Part shown: in pieces, positions 36,482-48,326 of the stretch
Position numbering within the stretch: position 1 is the stretch's first letter
Layout: each line of letters starts with the position of its first letter
Origin: Rostrohypoxylon terebratum
Taxonomy: Eukaryota; Ascomycota; Sordariomycetes; Xylariales; Hypoxylaceae
Reading direction: 5' to 3'
Assembly: GCA_022497145.1 (NCBI GenBank)
Contig: MU385879.1
Coordinates: 62,001-126,000, forward strand
Length of the DNA stretch: 64,000 bases
The notes under the pieces: model-generated
What the model saw: only the letters and a program-made list of their open reading frames with translations
What the model was told of the DNA's origin: nothing
The model's database searches: none
Translations under genes and position numbers: made by a program

Positions 36482-39118
36482 TTAGATCTGGCTGCACCAT
36501 CGGGAGAGAAATCCAGGCAGTTCGCAAGCCGTAGGAATCTCATCCAGTGCAACATCAAGTTTCCACATCTTGCCCTCCAAGCCGGCGTGCAGAGCGTTAC
36601 TTCGGCCGCCAATGCCGGCCGGGATTAGTATCCCGAGCGACACCAAACGCTCCCACGCTACAACGGCTACGCCTCGACCCCAAGTCCTTGCCCCTGCCCC
36701 TAGCGCCAACATGCCGGACGAAGCCGACTGAACTCGTTGCTTACCCATCTGAGAGCTATATTCGTCGTACGCCATTGCAAAATTGACAGTATCAGTATGG
36801 GCGATGATGTCTAGGCGGGCTGCCGAAATGAGCAGTGCTAATTCAAGATCCGATAGCGTGGCTAAGAGATGGAGGCTCGACCCCGAAGGTTCTAGGGAAA
36901 CGTAACCCACCGGATTCGACTGTATTGCCAAATCCAGCGAGGAGGCTGAAATCATAGATAAAGGCAAGATGCAGGATGTCAGGAACGCCGGCACTGATTT
37001 CGTTGTGTAATAATGATACTCGAGGTGATCTTCGAAATTCGGTGTCTTGCGCAAGGTCTGGAATCCATTAACAAAGGCGCACTAAATTAAAACGTTAATA
37101 AAAATAGCAACAGCATACCTCGATCTTTTTGTCCCAATAATCTCGGAATTTATAAAGTCCTTGTAGACTGGTATCAAACCCTTCGCGGCGGAGATCCTCT
37201 TCATCGACAGAAAGACCTTGTTTGCAGATGTCCCAGTAAGATGCTAATGTCTTCGGGAGCGACATGTAGACGTATCGGTGACTAAACCGACTCTTCACTC
37301 TCTTCTCCAGACTCTCCACAACATCAATCCGTGTGGTCAATCCCAACACCGCAATTGGCGCTTTTCTCGCCTGTGCAATGTCGAATAGATTGTATAACAG
37401 TGTCTGGCGGGCATGCGTTGCAAATAAGTCGAACTCGTCAATTATGAAGACCACGGACTTGGACGTCACACCATCATCAGCCCCGGTGATTTCTGCCGGG
37501 TGAGATAGAAGTGCTAACAGCGAAGCCATTGTGTCGGCGTAATTGTTTGTCTGGTGCAAGTTAGTTTCGCAATTTGTAGGCCGCATATGATGGACAGTAC
37601 CTTATTCACTAGATCATCTTCGAGATCCATCTCCTTGCCGAGTTGACGCCAGATTTCCTTGAGAGCTAGCTTGTCATCCGTATGAATGAACCCATTTAAA
37701 CGAACCACATGGAACTCCTCTTGGTGCCCAGCTTGAAGATTTGAAATGATCTCTTCCATCATCGTAGTCTTTCCGCAGCCTCTTGCGCCAATGACCATCA
37801 TCGAATTTCCCTCTCCAGCTAAGACCGTTTGTTCAACCAATTGAAATGCTTTATCATAAGCTTCGTCCTGACCGCAAAGCTTTATGCGACGCGCCCCAGA
37901 ACATCGATCCAGTAGCACGCGCTGCATATGTCGTAGATGTTGCTCGAAATTTGGAATACTAGGGATCGGGGATGCCTTCGCCGCGCGTATCTGTTTCTTC
38001 GGAGTCGATTTCGGACTTGATAGAACATCATCTTGAGAACAATTCCTGCAGATCCAGTCGCCTTCCGGGATGACAGGCACATCGTAGCATTTTTGGTGAA
38101 CTGCCATATCGCAATTCTCGCAAAATATGATCTCGTTCGGCGGCTCCGAGTCTGGCTTCAAACATATGGCGCATACTTCGTCGTCGTCGTCCTCGCCCTC
38201 GTCATCTTGTTCTTCGTTCTCTTCGTCGGCAGAAGGTAGCGTAACATCATTCATAATGCCTGAGGTCTTCTCCTGGGTTCCTGGTTTAGGCCTCGTGGAT
38301 ATATCCTCAAAGAAAATATCATTCTCCTTCCCACTATCTTCTTCAGTAAAGGCCACATTCTTCCGAGGCCGACCTGCCTTCTTCTTCTGTGGCGATAATA
38401 TCCCCTTAATGCCTGGGTCTGAAACGCGCGTTGGAGCTTCGGCCACGACGGACTTTGCGCCGAGCGTGGGCACAGTATGCTTGTCTAACTTCTTAGAAGC
38501 AGTTCTACTGCTTTTTTTCGGCATAACCTGGTCAGGCTCGCCCTGCGCTGGAGGAGCCGCTTTCTTTTTCCGCGATTCTAGCAACCGTGCGCTTACACTC
38601 TTCTTTGAGGAAGTGCTTGATATTGCCTTGATGCCCTTCCTTCCGGTCGGTGTAGACTGAAGCTCATCCTGGCTTGTATTTGCAGCTTCCTGTCCACGGT
38701 CAACCTCATCGTCAGAATCAGGTACATCATATACGTTTCGAGCAGGTCGTTGGTTCGTTTTCGGTGGAGGAAGTCCAAGCTTTTTGTGCTTGATTGGGAG
38801 CTCTTGTAGCGATCTAGTTGGTTTCTTATCATTAGAAGGTTCGGGTATATCATGAGCATCGTCATTAGTCGAGATCGCGTGATCGGATCGAGTGCCATTC
38901 TTCGGGCCTCCTCTTCGACCTAACCCAAGCGCGTTTCCAATCGCAGAAGTGATGGCGGAGAAGCCTCGCGGTGTAGAGGGTGATTGTGTTGAAAAATTAT
39001 TAAGACGACGCCTTTTAACGGCGGCGGTCATGCTCGGCGTAACTGCTGGTGACGAGTCTGGCTCATCGTCAGGACGGCTTCGTTTCCTTCGACCGGAAGG
39101 GGTTTGTGCGGTGGCCAT
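36482..39118 (-). CDS. orc4: Origin recognition complex subunit 4 with PHD finger (841 aa, 3 exons)
   Basis: Exons on the minus strand are 39118-37601, 37550-37119 and 37057-36482. Introns are 50 and 61 bp and all joins are phase 0. ORC4 is an AAA+ subunit of the complex that marks replication origins and loads MCM. The basic, disordered N-terminus (1-310) contains an AT-hook-like KKAGRPRKN near 247. A complete C4HC3 PHD finger follows at about 316-360 (CAIC, CENC, HQKC, then WICRNC), preceded by an acidic run. The AAA+ domain has Walker A GARGCGKTT (444-452), Walker B VVFIIDEFDLF (about 540-550) and a sensor-like LGLTTRIDVVESLEKRVKSRF. The C-terminus is the ORC4 winged-helix region (LELALLISAARLDI, FAMAYDEYSSQ). 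AT-hooks are known in S. pombe Orc4. The PHD finger is an accessory module that suggests histone-tail reading, which is inference. Confidence 0.95.
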
Positions 39119-39842
39119 TTTGTAGACGGCGATAATTCCTTATTCAAAGGCTGGCCTGTGAATGTCAACTGTGGGTAGAATTGGGCATGTCGAAAACTAC
39201 TGCGCGTAAAGCAGAAGTTCCGGTTGTAAATGCGTAGATGTTGTTGTTCTTAGCTCCTGGCTCAAAGAAGGTGAATCCAATCCATTATTTCCATATTAAA
39301 ATTGGCCACTATGAATTACCCCTGGCAGCTGCCCCATTAGAACGCGACGCGCTTGCCGTAGGCAATTTACGCGCTGTGCAAAGTTCCTGATAGCCCTGAA
39401 GCCCCACCATTAAGGTGTTTAGCAGCTAGCAGAGCTGACGGAGCTAGTAAACACCGATCGGCTGACTAACAGAGATGGAACTGGAAGCCACCGGCTACCT
39501 AGTAAGTCCTTCAAATCTCTAGCGCTTATTTCTCTGTGAACACTTCAAGCTACTCAACTCCAACAGAATATCTGACATTTCTACTGTGCGCTTTAAATCC
39601 ATGGCTTCCACGAATGCGATTATGAAGTAACGAATTATGTTCATTTCATTCTATATTTTGGTTTCTTCCACATCGCTCAGTAGTGTCATCAGCTAGCCAT
39701 GGAGCCTTCAGAATAAAAAATCGCGATCTGACTACCTATTCGATTGCGACTGGTGACATCCACATAATACCCATGGACTTTTGAGAGAATACAACAGTCT
39801 CTCAATACCTACCTAGGTATGCTATGGTCCATCTGTTGTCTT
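39119..39842. other. Spacer between P450 gene and ORC4
   Basis: 724 bp between two minus-strand genes, holding the ORC4 promoter and the P450 3' UTR. A TACCTACCTAGGTA word is present near 39810. No other feature is seen. Confidence 0.4.
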
Positions 39843-41655
39843 CTAGCTCTCTTCGTACAAAGCAATCTTGACCCCTTCACTGGGTTTGCCCACAATCTCC
39901 GTCTCGTGCTTCTGCGCATACCAATCTCCGCGGTACTCGATACGATCGTATTTCTGGAGGATTTTGACCACTAGATACGCACATAATCAGCAAACCATGT
40001 TCCACATTGCTTTACTTTTTGCTTGTACTTACTGCAATAAGCCATTTCGGTCAGAGCGAAGTTTTGTCCGACGCATATGCGCGGCCCTCCGTTGAAAGGC
40101 ACATACTGCCAAGGTTTCGGTGTCCAGTTCTCCCACCTTTCCGGTGAGAAGAGAGCAGGATCTTCGAACTTCTCCGATACGGGGGGGTACAAGTCTTTCC
40201 GCCGCTGCATCACAAACGTGCTGTAAAATACCATATCCCCCTTGACGACCGAGATGGGGGGTTGGCCTGGCGCACCTGGCAGAGTTGTGTCCTCCAGCGC
40301 CCCTCGCAGATTGTACGGGACGGAAGGATAAAGCCTCAGCGTTTCATTTATAGTATGCCGCAGATACGACATATCCTTGAGGTCCTGATACGTCGGAGTT
40401 CGTGTACGACCGAGATGATTGATGATCTCACTGCGGAGTTTCTTGTACTTGTCAGGATAATGTGACAGCTCATAAAACGCCCACGACAACGTTGCCGCTG
40501 TCGTGTCACGTCCGGCTAGGAGCACCGCGATGATCTGGTCACGGAGTACCTGGCGGTTACGAGTATACCGCACTATGTTATGCAGGAAGGTAAAGTCTTT
40601 GTCGGAGTTGGAAAGCTTCTCTAACTCCTCTTGCGGCAATGCTAATGCCTTGTCGATATACGGCATAATCAATTCGTCTATAATTCGGATCCCCTCGTAA
40701 TATCGACGGCGAGAAACGAAAGTTTCGAAGGGCCTATATTACTGAGTCAATATGGCAACTCATGCAGACACTAGTTCGGGGATCGACTTGGTTATTACCC
40801 AATAGAAGTGACCAACATCTGGATCCTCTGGACATCATTGAAAGCCTGTGCGAATTCACTCCGAGGACTTGATAGGGTTAGCGAGAGTGGTACTAGCGGT
40901 CAACATAGTACGAAGGCTCAACGTACTTGCCCAAATTATCAACGCTGGCTCCTAGCAAGAAGTCCGTGGTGACATCCAAAGTCATGCGATAGAAAAGATC
41001 CATGATGTCGACCGTTTGTCCTTGTGGTGGAAGCTTCGTTAGGAATTTCGTCATCCATTTCTCGAACGTAGCCAAATCGCTGACCCTATCCTTGATAAAC
41101 ATAGGACGGATCAAGCTACGACTATCGTGCCATAGTTTGCCATCTGTCGTGAAGATGCTATCGCCCAGAAAAGGTCTCCATAGCTCGTGGAATCGGGGTC
41201 CCTTCCCGTAGTCAGAGAACTGGGAGGCGAGCACTGCTTTGATGTGTTCTGGGTCTCTGGTGAAAATGATTCTCTCCCGTGGGAAGATCTGGAGTTCTAC
41301 CGAGTCCGGACACTCGGGGGTTCCCCTTGCGAAGAATTTCAGATACTGGTCATATAGCTCATTCCTCGCCATAGCCCTGCCCATTTCGATGAAATACCAA
41401 GCCGCTTTTGAATTACGGTTTCCGCGTCAGCAACGGCATCCTCAAAATCTGGCATTTTGACACTTCATCGTCTCCAAGACATAACTTACCTATAAGGGGA
41501 TTTCTTGACAGGCTTGGTGCTCTTACACCACCTATCTTCCTGATCCTCAGTTCGTGCCTCGTTGCTAGAATAACATAGTAGAATAGGGCGCAAGCCAGCG
41601 CGAGGCCACTGGCCACGCCAACATGGCTGAACGATACTTGAGTCAGCAGCGCCAT
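39843..41655 (-). CDS. Cytochrome P450, CYP52-like (513 aa, 5 exons)
   Basis: Exons on the minus strand are 41655-41490, 41404-40927, 40867-40799, 40733-40033 and 39970-39843. Introns are 59-85 bp, each with a plausible branch site, and the total closes at 513 aa. This is a membrane-anchored heme monooxygenase, probably in the endoplasmic reticulum. It has an N-terminal hydrophobic anchor (about 10-33), helix-C region LWHDSRSLIRPMF, I-helix AGRDTT (311-316), K-helix ETLR (368-371), PERW (about 436) and heme loop FNGGPRICVG with Cys 458. The wording resembles the CYP52/CYP539 group, which includes alkane and fatty-acid omega-hydroxylases. The substrate cannot be told from sequence. No biosynthetic-cluster neighbours are present, so a primary-metabolism or detoxification role is more likely. 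The start at 41655 is the ATG that yields the anchor. Upstream in-frame codons are non-ATG. Confidence 0.92.
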
Positions 41656-42592
41656 TGATTCATGCCATCTCACAATACTAAATTCGAGAATTTTTCTTGT
41701 AGGCAGATATCAAAGCCTCACTTCTAACACTATCAAGGCCGAGAAGTACATGAAGTCGCCGCGTACAATCCTTTATAGGTATGCCTCAGAAATGCTCGCC
41801 TCTAAACTAGTTACCAACGTACCTAGGACCTAGGTAAGCTGCCAATCCTTTCTCAACGTGAAAGGAATACGCCTGTTGGCTATCTATCCATACTTCATAC
41901 GTTTAAGCCAATTGACTCCCTCGTAGGGTGTCATCGTCTTCGCGTCCCTGCAACCCGTGGCTGCATGGGATTCTGATCTAACGGAGCCTATGCCTTTATT
42001 GGCAAAAAAAGGATCTGCCTAGATCACTAGAGAGCTGGAGCTGGTCGCTCTTAGATATCTTCGGAAGGTTGTTTCTCGATCAACATGCCATCTTTGAGGG
42101 TTACGCTATGATAAACTATTAGAATCGAACATAATCTGCTAAGGGCGGAAGTGAGACCCGGCATTTGGGAAGTTCATCCTCATGAAATATATCAAGATAG
42201 ATTCGGGTGTAGGTAGCCGATATCAATGCATTATGCAATCACAACCTCTTGAATTCCTCTATGAAATTCTTCATTTTCAACCACTTCTACTTGAACCCGC
42301 TTTTCTCTCAATTAACTCCTCTAGTTAGGCTATTACACCTTAACCATTAGGATTCTAAGGATTATAAATACGAAATACTGCTCCACTCACACACATACAA
42401 CTTATCTACTTCGAGAACGTTAGAGGAGCGTGTTGGAAAGCTATTGTATAGAAACATGATAGCCTCACCATTTCCGTCAAAGAGTCTCCTAACCTAAAAC
42501 TTGGAACCCTTCCACTCACTCACCAACGACTAATTAGCAATAACCAACAACCAACAACCAACAACCAACAACCAACACCCAATCTCCCTCCC
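41656..42592. other. Intergenic region upstream of the P450 gene
   Basis: 937 bp carrying the P450 promoter and the 3' region of the small gene at 42593. A 7-bp tandem array lies at its right end. A CCTAGG-rich patch (about 41820-41835) is present. No gene is seen. Confidence 0.4.
42542..42576. repeat. 7-bp tandem array (AACCAAC x5)
   Basis: Five exact AACCAAC units, ending 16 bp before the stop codon of the minus-strand gene at 42593. It therefore lies in that gene's 3' UTR. Confidence 0.95.
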
Positions 42593-43163
42593 TCACGTCC
42601 CAACCTCAGCCCTGACATCCCCACTATCAGGCGCCTGCCCATGCCTCCTGCGCTCCTTCATCTCCTCCCTCGCCGCAGCCTGTTCGTTTTTCTTCCTACA
42701 CGCCCAAAACACCCTCAACATTAGCACATTCTCTCTCACTCCTACCCCAACACACACCTCCCCGTCTTCCAACATAAACTTACCTCTCCAAATCCGCCGC
42801 CAAATCCGGCTGCTCGCCCCCGGCCCCAGCCTTCCGCTCCACGGCTCCCGCCACCTCTCCCTCCCCAGGAGCCCGCATCTGTTCTCCCTCGAGCTCCTGC
42901 CCCCTCCCAACTTCCTGCTGCGTGCGTCCGAACCTTTCCTCGCCCGCCGGCGCGCCGTGGATCCCGTACCCGAGGCTCGTGGGGGTAACTTCGCCGATGC
43001 CTTCGCCCTTAGTCTGTGTCGGGGGTACGCGTTCCGCTACGTACCTACCGCCGTGTGGGTGGGATTGGGCTCTGCGCTGTTCTTGCGGGGTAGAGGATGC
43101 TGGGTTGCTTTGGGTTTCGTAGGCGCTATTTTTGGGGGGTTGCAGCGGTCCTGAGGGGTCCAT
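42593..43163 (-). CDS. Small hydrophilic protein of unknown function (160 aa, 2 exons)
   Basis: Exons on the minus strand are 43163-42784 and 42695-42593. The 87-bp intron (GTAAGT...GTGTAG) splits an Arg codon and keeps frame. The protein is Gly/Glu/Pro/Gln-rich and charged, with a central GEGIGEVTPTSLGYGIHG segment. Its C-terminus runs through PDLAADLERKKNEQAAARE into EMKERRRHG, probably helical and coming partly from the second exon. There is no signal peptide or membrane segment. The pattern resembles a short conserved hypothetical protein of filamentous ascomycetes. I do not know its role. The clean splice that extends a charged helix supports a real gene. Confidence 0.7.
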
Positions 43164-44718
43164 TCTGGATAGTAGAAACAGTAGTTGCAGTAGATAGATA
43201 AGGTGTATGTAGTCTTGGCTAGGTTTATAGCTGCCGGTGTGAAATATTTTCTAAGTATTTAAAGCATTCAAGATAAATACTATACTGAAGCAAAATTAGA
43301 TATTGTTCTTTTCTTCGTGTGACGCAATCTTGAAAGAGCTCTCTCTAGTCAATGACGTCGACGGGAATCCACAATAGGAAATTAGCTCTGGTAACTGCAC
43401 GCGGCTTACGTCTATTTCCATTGTCCAACCATATACATGGATCGGTAACCAGGTAACAATTCCTTCAAAGCAACATGTTGCCTGCATCTAATGCCTGCAT
43501 CTTCAGGTAAATTGATTGGTGCTGATTATATGTACATGCTTGAGGCGAGGCGAACGAACTCTTGAGAGGGTTGAAGTTGATACCGTCTAATCACACAAGA
43601 ATTCTCCTCCTCAAGGAAGAAAGGTTAATAAAAAAAAATAAAAAAAGGAAAGAAGGGAAGGAAGGAGGAAAGGGGATTGATGGGTGGTGGGCGTTAGGAG
43701 GATACAACAGAACAACAGTCATGGTCAAGCACAGGGTATTAGGAGATTTTTTTCAACTTACCAGGCAAGTTCAACCTGACGTCCATCCACATCGCCCAAA
43801 GGTAGTCGCCCCTACGCTCACGGGGAGCAGCAGGAGGTTTCCCCCTGAACAACGCGGGTCGTCGGCAATTTGTGTATTCGGCCGGGACTCAGACGAGAAA
43901 TGATCCGCTTGATTGACGAGCAATCGCGCGGTCCAAGTCTCGAACGGTCAACCTATAGATTCTATGTTAGCGTTAAGTTCAACGGGTTTCACCATTCGGT
44001 CATGACTGTTGTTCTGTTGTTGGAAGGCACACTTAGAATTATGGTATATATGGCAAATGTGGCCTTGGTCAAGGTTCGGGTAGGAGCGTTGTTGTTAGGG
44101 CTGAGCACGTAAACGGGCAAGAGCAAGGGCGAAGAAACACCAAGGTAGGAGGAAGGTGCTAATTCAATGTACCTGCTGGAACCTCTGTATATTGAGTGTA
44201 CAGCAATTACCTACCTAGTTACTGCACGTTGTCTTTAGAAGAAATATGCCCAAGCACCTCAAGCTATGAAAAGGACTGTTAGGAAGTCGTAGGGAACAAC
44301 GGGTACCGGTACTGGTCAAATCTTCTCATTATCATATACACGGAAATATTCGACGCTGCTAACACGAGTTCGAACCTCATACATATCTAGTTGTTAACCC
44401 CAGTGGTATACCATCCTAAGAATTCACCAACATGAGAACGAATGAGAACATTAGTAAAGAGCGCATAATATCTCTTAAGATATTCGCAAAAGAACTTGAC
44501 ATCGTGACGATACGCCTGCGTGGTCATATCAAGTGGGAGAGAGAAGGCTTCTAGAGCGCCAGCACAAACAGATCAAACATCAAGGAGATCTCTCTATGCT
44601 TGAAGAAATATCAAGGTCGTAAAAATAGCTGATGTCTCCAATGGCAAGACTTAAATCGCGATAGCGCAAATTGCATGAGATGGGTCAATCCCAAAACATG
44701 CTGCGATAGCCATTCGCC
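43164..44718. other. Intergenic region, nothing recognised
   Basis: 1.55 kb between two minus-strand genes. A purine-rich run lies at 43620-43680 on the + strand. The frames at 43562-43903 and 43870-44112 are low-complexity or unsupported. A motif GAGTTCGAACCTC near 44365 resembles a tRNA B box, but no A box or acceptor stem accompanies it. Confidence 0.4.
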
Positions 44719-46938
44719 TCACCATAGGCGCTCATCAACTGTTTCCATCACGAGAGCAAGGTTCGTCTTCTTCTCTTCATTTTCGTCAAGTCTTCGCATA
44801 TTCAGTCTCATCGGGTTGAACGGTAGCCATTCCATGTATCCCCACCAAAGGTCGTCGTCGGGATCGTCGTGCAAGTAATGCTGATACCAATGCCCGTGGT
44901 AGAGCACACGTGGAATGTACACATCTTCCGTCCGTCGGGACTCTGGTGGGGTTTTAAGCCACCATTTCCGTATGTGCGGCAGGTAGTCTTGGCGTATAGC
45001 AAGCTCAAACGCCGACATGATTTGCGTTGGCGAGTCCCTTCGCACCTGTCGGCATTCTGCATCTTGGCGAGGTTGGAATGGATCTGCCCCGAATTCGTAG
45101 AGGAAGTCCACTACTTCCCGTTGCAAATTCTGCAAAGCCGCCACTAGAGGTGTTGCAAAGTTTTGGTCTAGAGCGTTGACATCCATCCCGTATATAACGA
45201 GGCGTCGCACAAGTGGGAGGTCCCCACGAGACGCTGCCAGGTGAAGCCAGGGTTTAAACTCTCCCGTCTTCTTCCACGATGACAGGGCGCCGTGGTCAAC
45301 GAGCCTTCCGCACTTGTCGTTCCTATCCAACGGGCGTTGCAGACCCATGAGGAAAAGTGATTCGATCTGTTTCTTATGTAAGAATTCCAAGCAGAAGGAA
45401 AACGCTTCAGTTTCGGAGCCTTCCTCATCTCTCTCCAGAATTTGTCCGGCCCAAGCGAGAGCTAGCTGATTTTTCAGCTCCGAATCTGCCCCATGGGTCC
45501 TTAAAATCTTGGCCGGCACAGCCCATTCCTCTTCGAGACAGGTTTCAAAAAGCTTGTCGATATACCCGTCGCGAAGATTTCGACGCCCTGCGTGTCGGAG
45601 GAGTTCGTAGAGAGGTCGCGATACTCCCCTGAGACATATATCGACAGCCGTTCGAAGCTGCGTACGTATACTATAAGCATCGGCAGAACTATTTTGAAAC
45701 ATAGTATCATCGATGCGGGCTTCTCCGGCCATCAAAAGCTTTGCTTTGTCGGTAAATTCCTCCATGGCATCGTAGTCGGTGTTGTCATGATTATGAAGAC
45801 CGGCCAAGATCCTATCCGCAGTCCACAGTAGATCGAATGGTGTCTTGCCATCTCTTGGCCTAGGGGCATGAACATTAGCTCCTGCCTTTAGGAGTTCGTA
45901 TATTGCAGAAGCAGAGCCCTTCTCGACGGCCGAGCAGAGTGCCGTGTCTCCGCGGTATGGCTTGTCAAGAATAGCACCCCTATGTATGATATGACCAAGT
46001 ACGCTTGATAGGAGAATGGATTCTGGAGCGTGCATTAAATGGTAGCTCTCGCCTGCAAACATAATTAATGGGGATTCGACGTCGTCTCTGATCGGATTCA
46101 CTCGTGCGCCGGCTTTTAGTAACGTTATCGCATTGCTATTGTACCCCTCTGTGACAGCCTTGGAAAGAGGGGTCCGGTGGTGTACCTCTGTGTGTATGTC
46201 GGCACCGAGATCGATGAAGACCTGGAGCGTCTCCTGATTATGCCGGCGTGACACTGCGTAATGTAAAGGCAAGAGCCCTGACTGGTCTGGCTCGTTGACA
46301 TCAATTCCCAACGTCTTAATTAGATACCGTACCAACACGGGTAAGCCGTGAAGAGCAGCTGCGTGCAGGGCCGAGAACTTCATATTGTTGCTATTGCGGA
46401 AGCGGTATTTAGCCCCGCGTGCAAGTAGCAACATGGAGGTAGATTCTTGGCCAGCTTTGATCGCGGTGTGTAGGGCTGAGTATACAGGGGATACGTGATT
46501 CTCAGGCCAAGGGCGCACAGGGAAGGGCGAATCGACATCTATTCGTTCGCAAAGTATGCATTCTAGTGGCACTTTGTGATCAATCAGCCACGACACCGCA
46601 TCATCGTGCCCATTCCGAGCGGCAACCTGTATGGGATCATTTCGGAGAAAGGAGCCAAGATTGTGACGAAATTTGGCCGCTATCTCAAAGATATCAACCC
46701 TATTCCTGGCAGCGGCCCAGCAGGGAGCGAGGAGAACCGAATTATCAGATTCTTCTTGAGTTCCATGAATGCCGTTATACTTCCAGAGCATGGGGTTAAA
46801 TACGTCGTGTAGTCGTCGATTGGTAAGTGCTAGCGATGCAAGGGTATACTGGGTTGCGCGACGGTCCAGCACGTCGCCAAAGTGGAGGGCGGTGAGAATC
46901 AGGATCTCTGTGGGCAGGCTATCCAACCTTGGCGCCAT
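44719..46938 (-). CDS. F-box-like ankyrin-repeat protein (739 aa, single exon)
   Basis: One uninterrupted frame. The N-terminal about 50 residues (LDSLPTEILILTALHFGDVL, LASLALTNRRLHDVFNPMLW) match the F-box/cyclin-F-like pattern that recruits Skp1 in SCF ubiquitin ligases. Ankyrin repeats follow in several blocks. Examples are NDPIQVAARNGHDDAVSWLI, FSALHAAALHGLPVLVRYLI, SGLLPLHYAVSRRHNQETL, DTALCSAVEKGSASAIYELL and WLHLAASRGDLPLVRRLVIYG. The two ankyrin blocks are separated by about 200 residues of less regular sequence, which may hold decayed repeats. Such proteins form large, fast-evolving families in filamentous fungi, and their targets are not predictable. The length fits. No signal peptide or membrane segment is seen. 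The start at 46938 is the first ATG and begins directly before the F-box. Confidence 0.88.
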   Translation of the reverse strand: MAPRLDSLPTEILILTALHFGDVLDRRATQYTLASLALTNRRLHDVFNPMLWKYNGIHGTQEESDNSVLLAPCWAAARNRVDIFEIAAKFRHNLGSFLRNDPIQVAARNGHDDAVSWLIDHKVPLECILCERIDVDSPFPVRPWPENHVSPVYSALHTAIKAGQESTSMLLLARGAKYRFRNSNNMKFSALHAAALHGLPVLVRYLIKTLGIDVNEPDQSGLLPLHYAVSRRHNQETLQVFIDLGADIHTEVHHRTPLSKAVTEGYNSNAITLLKAGARVNPIRDDVESPLIMFAGESYHLMHAPESILLSSVLGHIIHRGAILDKPYRGDTALCSAVEKGSASAIYELLKAGANVHAPRPRDGKTPFDLLWTADRILAGLHNHDNTDYDAMEEFTDKAKLLMAGEARIDDTMFQNSSADAYSIRTQLRTAVDICLRGVSRPLYELLRHAGRRNLRDGYIDKLFETCLEEEWAVPAKILRTHGADSELKNQLALAWAGQILERDEEGSETEAFSFCLEFLHKKQIESLFLMGLQRPLDRNDKCGRLVDHGALSSWKKTGEFKPWLHLAASRGDLPLVRRLVIYGMDVNALDQNFATPLVAALQNLQREVVDFLYEFGADPFQPRQDAECRQVRRDSPTQIMSAFELAIRQDYLPHIRKWWLKTPPESRRTEDVYIPRVLYHGHWYQHYLHDDPDDDLWWGYMEWLPFNPMRLNMRRLDENEEKKTNLALVMETVDERLW

Positions 46939-47824
46939 GGTTGCTGATTTGAGCTGTTTGAGCTGTTTGACGCGTCGAGACTAGTAATGCTGTGATAGCA
47001 TAGACGTAGTAGAAATACCTTGGTCCGAAGTAGTTAAACACCGTGGACGTACTAGGTAGAGAGGCAGGTGTTTACTATTTACCCAGGTCCCAGGCAGCCC
47101 AGGTCAGTCAGCATTGGCCGTGGCGGCGCGGAAACATGAGCGGCCGCCGCGTTCGGCTAGTACTACATGATATAGTGTGATATGGGAACACCTTCTGTTG
47201 TAAATCTCGAATGAGGAGATGGACGTCGGGTAACGCACCTACACCGGTGAGATAGTGTATACCTAGGTCCTAGGTCCTAGGTACTAGGTAGGTCAGGTAG
47301 GTATATGAACTACATTTATGTATGTAAGCGCCTAGTTTGATGTTTTTCAATATTGTAAGATGCAGATAATGCGCCATTCATACGCCGGCCACATTGTGGC
47401 GTATGAAGCCTACCTGGCTGCCTAGCTGCCTGGCCTACCTATTATAATTTGCACCGGCTTCATGTCCGACAAAAAATATCTACCAAGGAAAGTTGCAATT
47501 GGTCCAGGTAAAAGGTAAAACTTTTGAGTTCTGGACCCTTCGGAGATAGGTGAGGTTCAATGTTCATATGCTCGCTATTGCGCAGTACATCCATGGATAT
47601 GAGCTTCCAACCCACCTGTATTATTCGTTTATTCGTGCACCATCGGCAGAACTACGGATAGATAAGCACACCGGTCCCGCTACTATTTTTTCAGATTCAA
47701 GGTTCCAGTCATCGGGGATTCTCGTTATCTGATTGTCTCAAACTGCCGTACAGCAGTAGTACCTAGTACCTATACCTGTACCTATACACGGCAAGCCACG
47801 AATTGTCTGTGATTTCGATTCGAT
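46939..47824. other. Divergent intergenic region
   Basis: 886 bp between the ankyrin gene (-) and the EIF1AD-like gene (+), so both promoters lie here. Three CCTAGGT units lie at 47262-47282, continuing into TAGGTAGG words to about 47303. The short frame at 47550-47732 is unsupported. Confidence 0.45.
47262..47282. repeat. CCTAGGT x3 array
   Basis: Three exact CCTAGGT units, followed by ACTAGGTAGGTCAGGTAGGT. It matches the array at 36194-36214. Confidence 0.9.
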
Positions 47825-48288
47825 ATGGGCCGGCCACGTCCAAAGCGCAACATGCGCGCAGCTGCAGACGAAGCGCTGACACCCCCTGACCAACTCACCG
47901 AAACTCAGTTTCTCGCCAAGGTCATCAAGGCCGAGGGCAACAGTCTCTACGCCTGCACCCTACCTAATCAACAAACCGTCATCGTCGAGCTCGCAACCCG
48001 TTTCCGAAACACCGTCTGGATTAGGCGCGGTGGGTTTGTCCTGGTAGACATGAATGCTTCCAAGGACGAGGAGGGAAGAGCAGAGGGCGAGATCATCAAT
48101 ATCGTCGGCGACGAGAAGCTATGGCGAAGACAGAGCTACTGGTAAGTTTGATCCAACCTTTCCTTGCAGACTACAAATCTGACATAGTACCTAGGCCAAA
48201 GGAATTTCCACGGACCATCAACGGGGGTTCACGTGAAGACTCGATCGCGGGGAAGATGCCACCATCGGACTCCGAAGACGAAGATTGA
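47825..48288 (+). CDS. EIF1AD homologue, S1/eIF1A-like protein (136 aa, 2 exons)
   Basis: Exons 47825-48141 and 48195-48288, with a 53-bp intron (GTAAGT...CCTAG) splitting a Trp codon. The protein has a basic N-terminus (MGRPRPKRNMRAAADEAL). An S1-type OB fold like that of eIF1A follows (FLAKVIKAEGNSLYACTL, TVIVELATRFRNTVWIRRGG, FVLVDM, GEIINIVGDEKLWRRQSYW) and then an acidic tail (PPSDSEDED). EIF1AD (Obelix) is the eIF1A-domain protein of eukaryotes, reported as nuclear. The domain suggests RNA binding. The basic head plus acidic tail copies the eIF1A layout, but the protein is shorter and the core wording is that of EIF1AD rather than true eIF1A. It converges on ALG3 with only 38 bp between stop codons. 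Confidence 0.88.
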
Positions 48289-48326
48289 GTTATTGAGTTT
48301 CCAACCATTCTATTCGCCGGACCAAC

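Noticed and set aside
44355..44385. tRNA-like B box GAGTTCGAACCTC
   Set aside because: The T-stem pairs only partly and I found no matching A box, anticodon arm or acceptor stem within 100 bases upstream.
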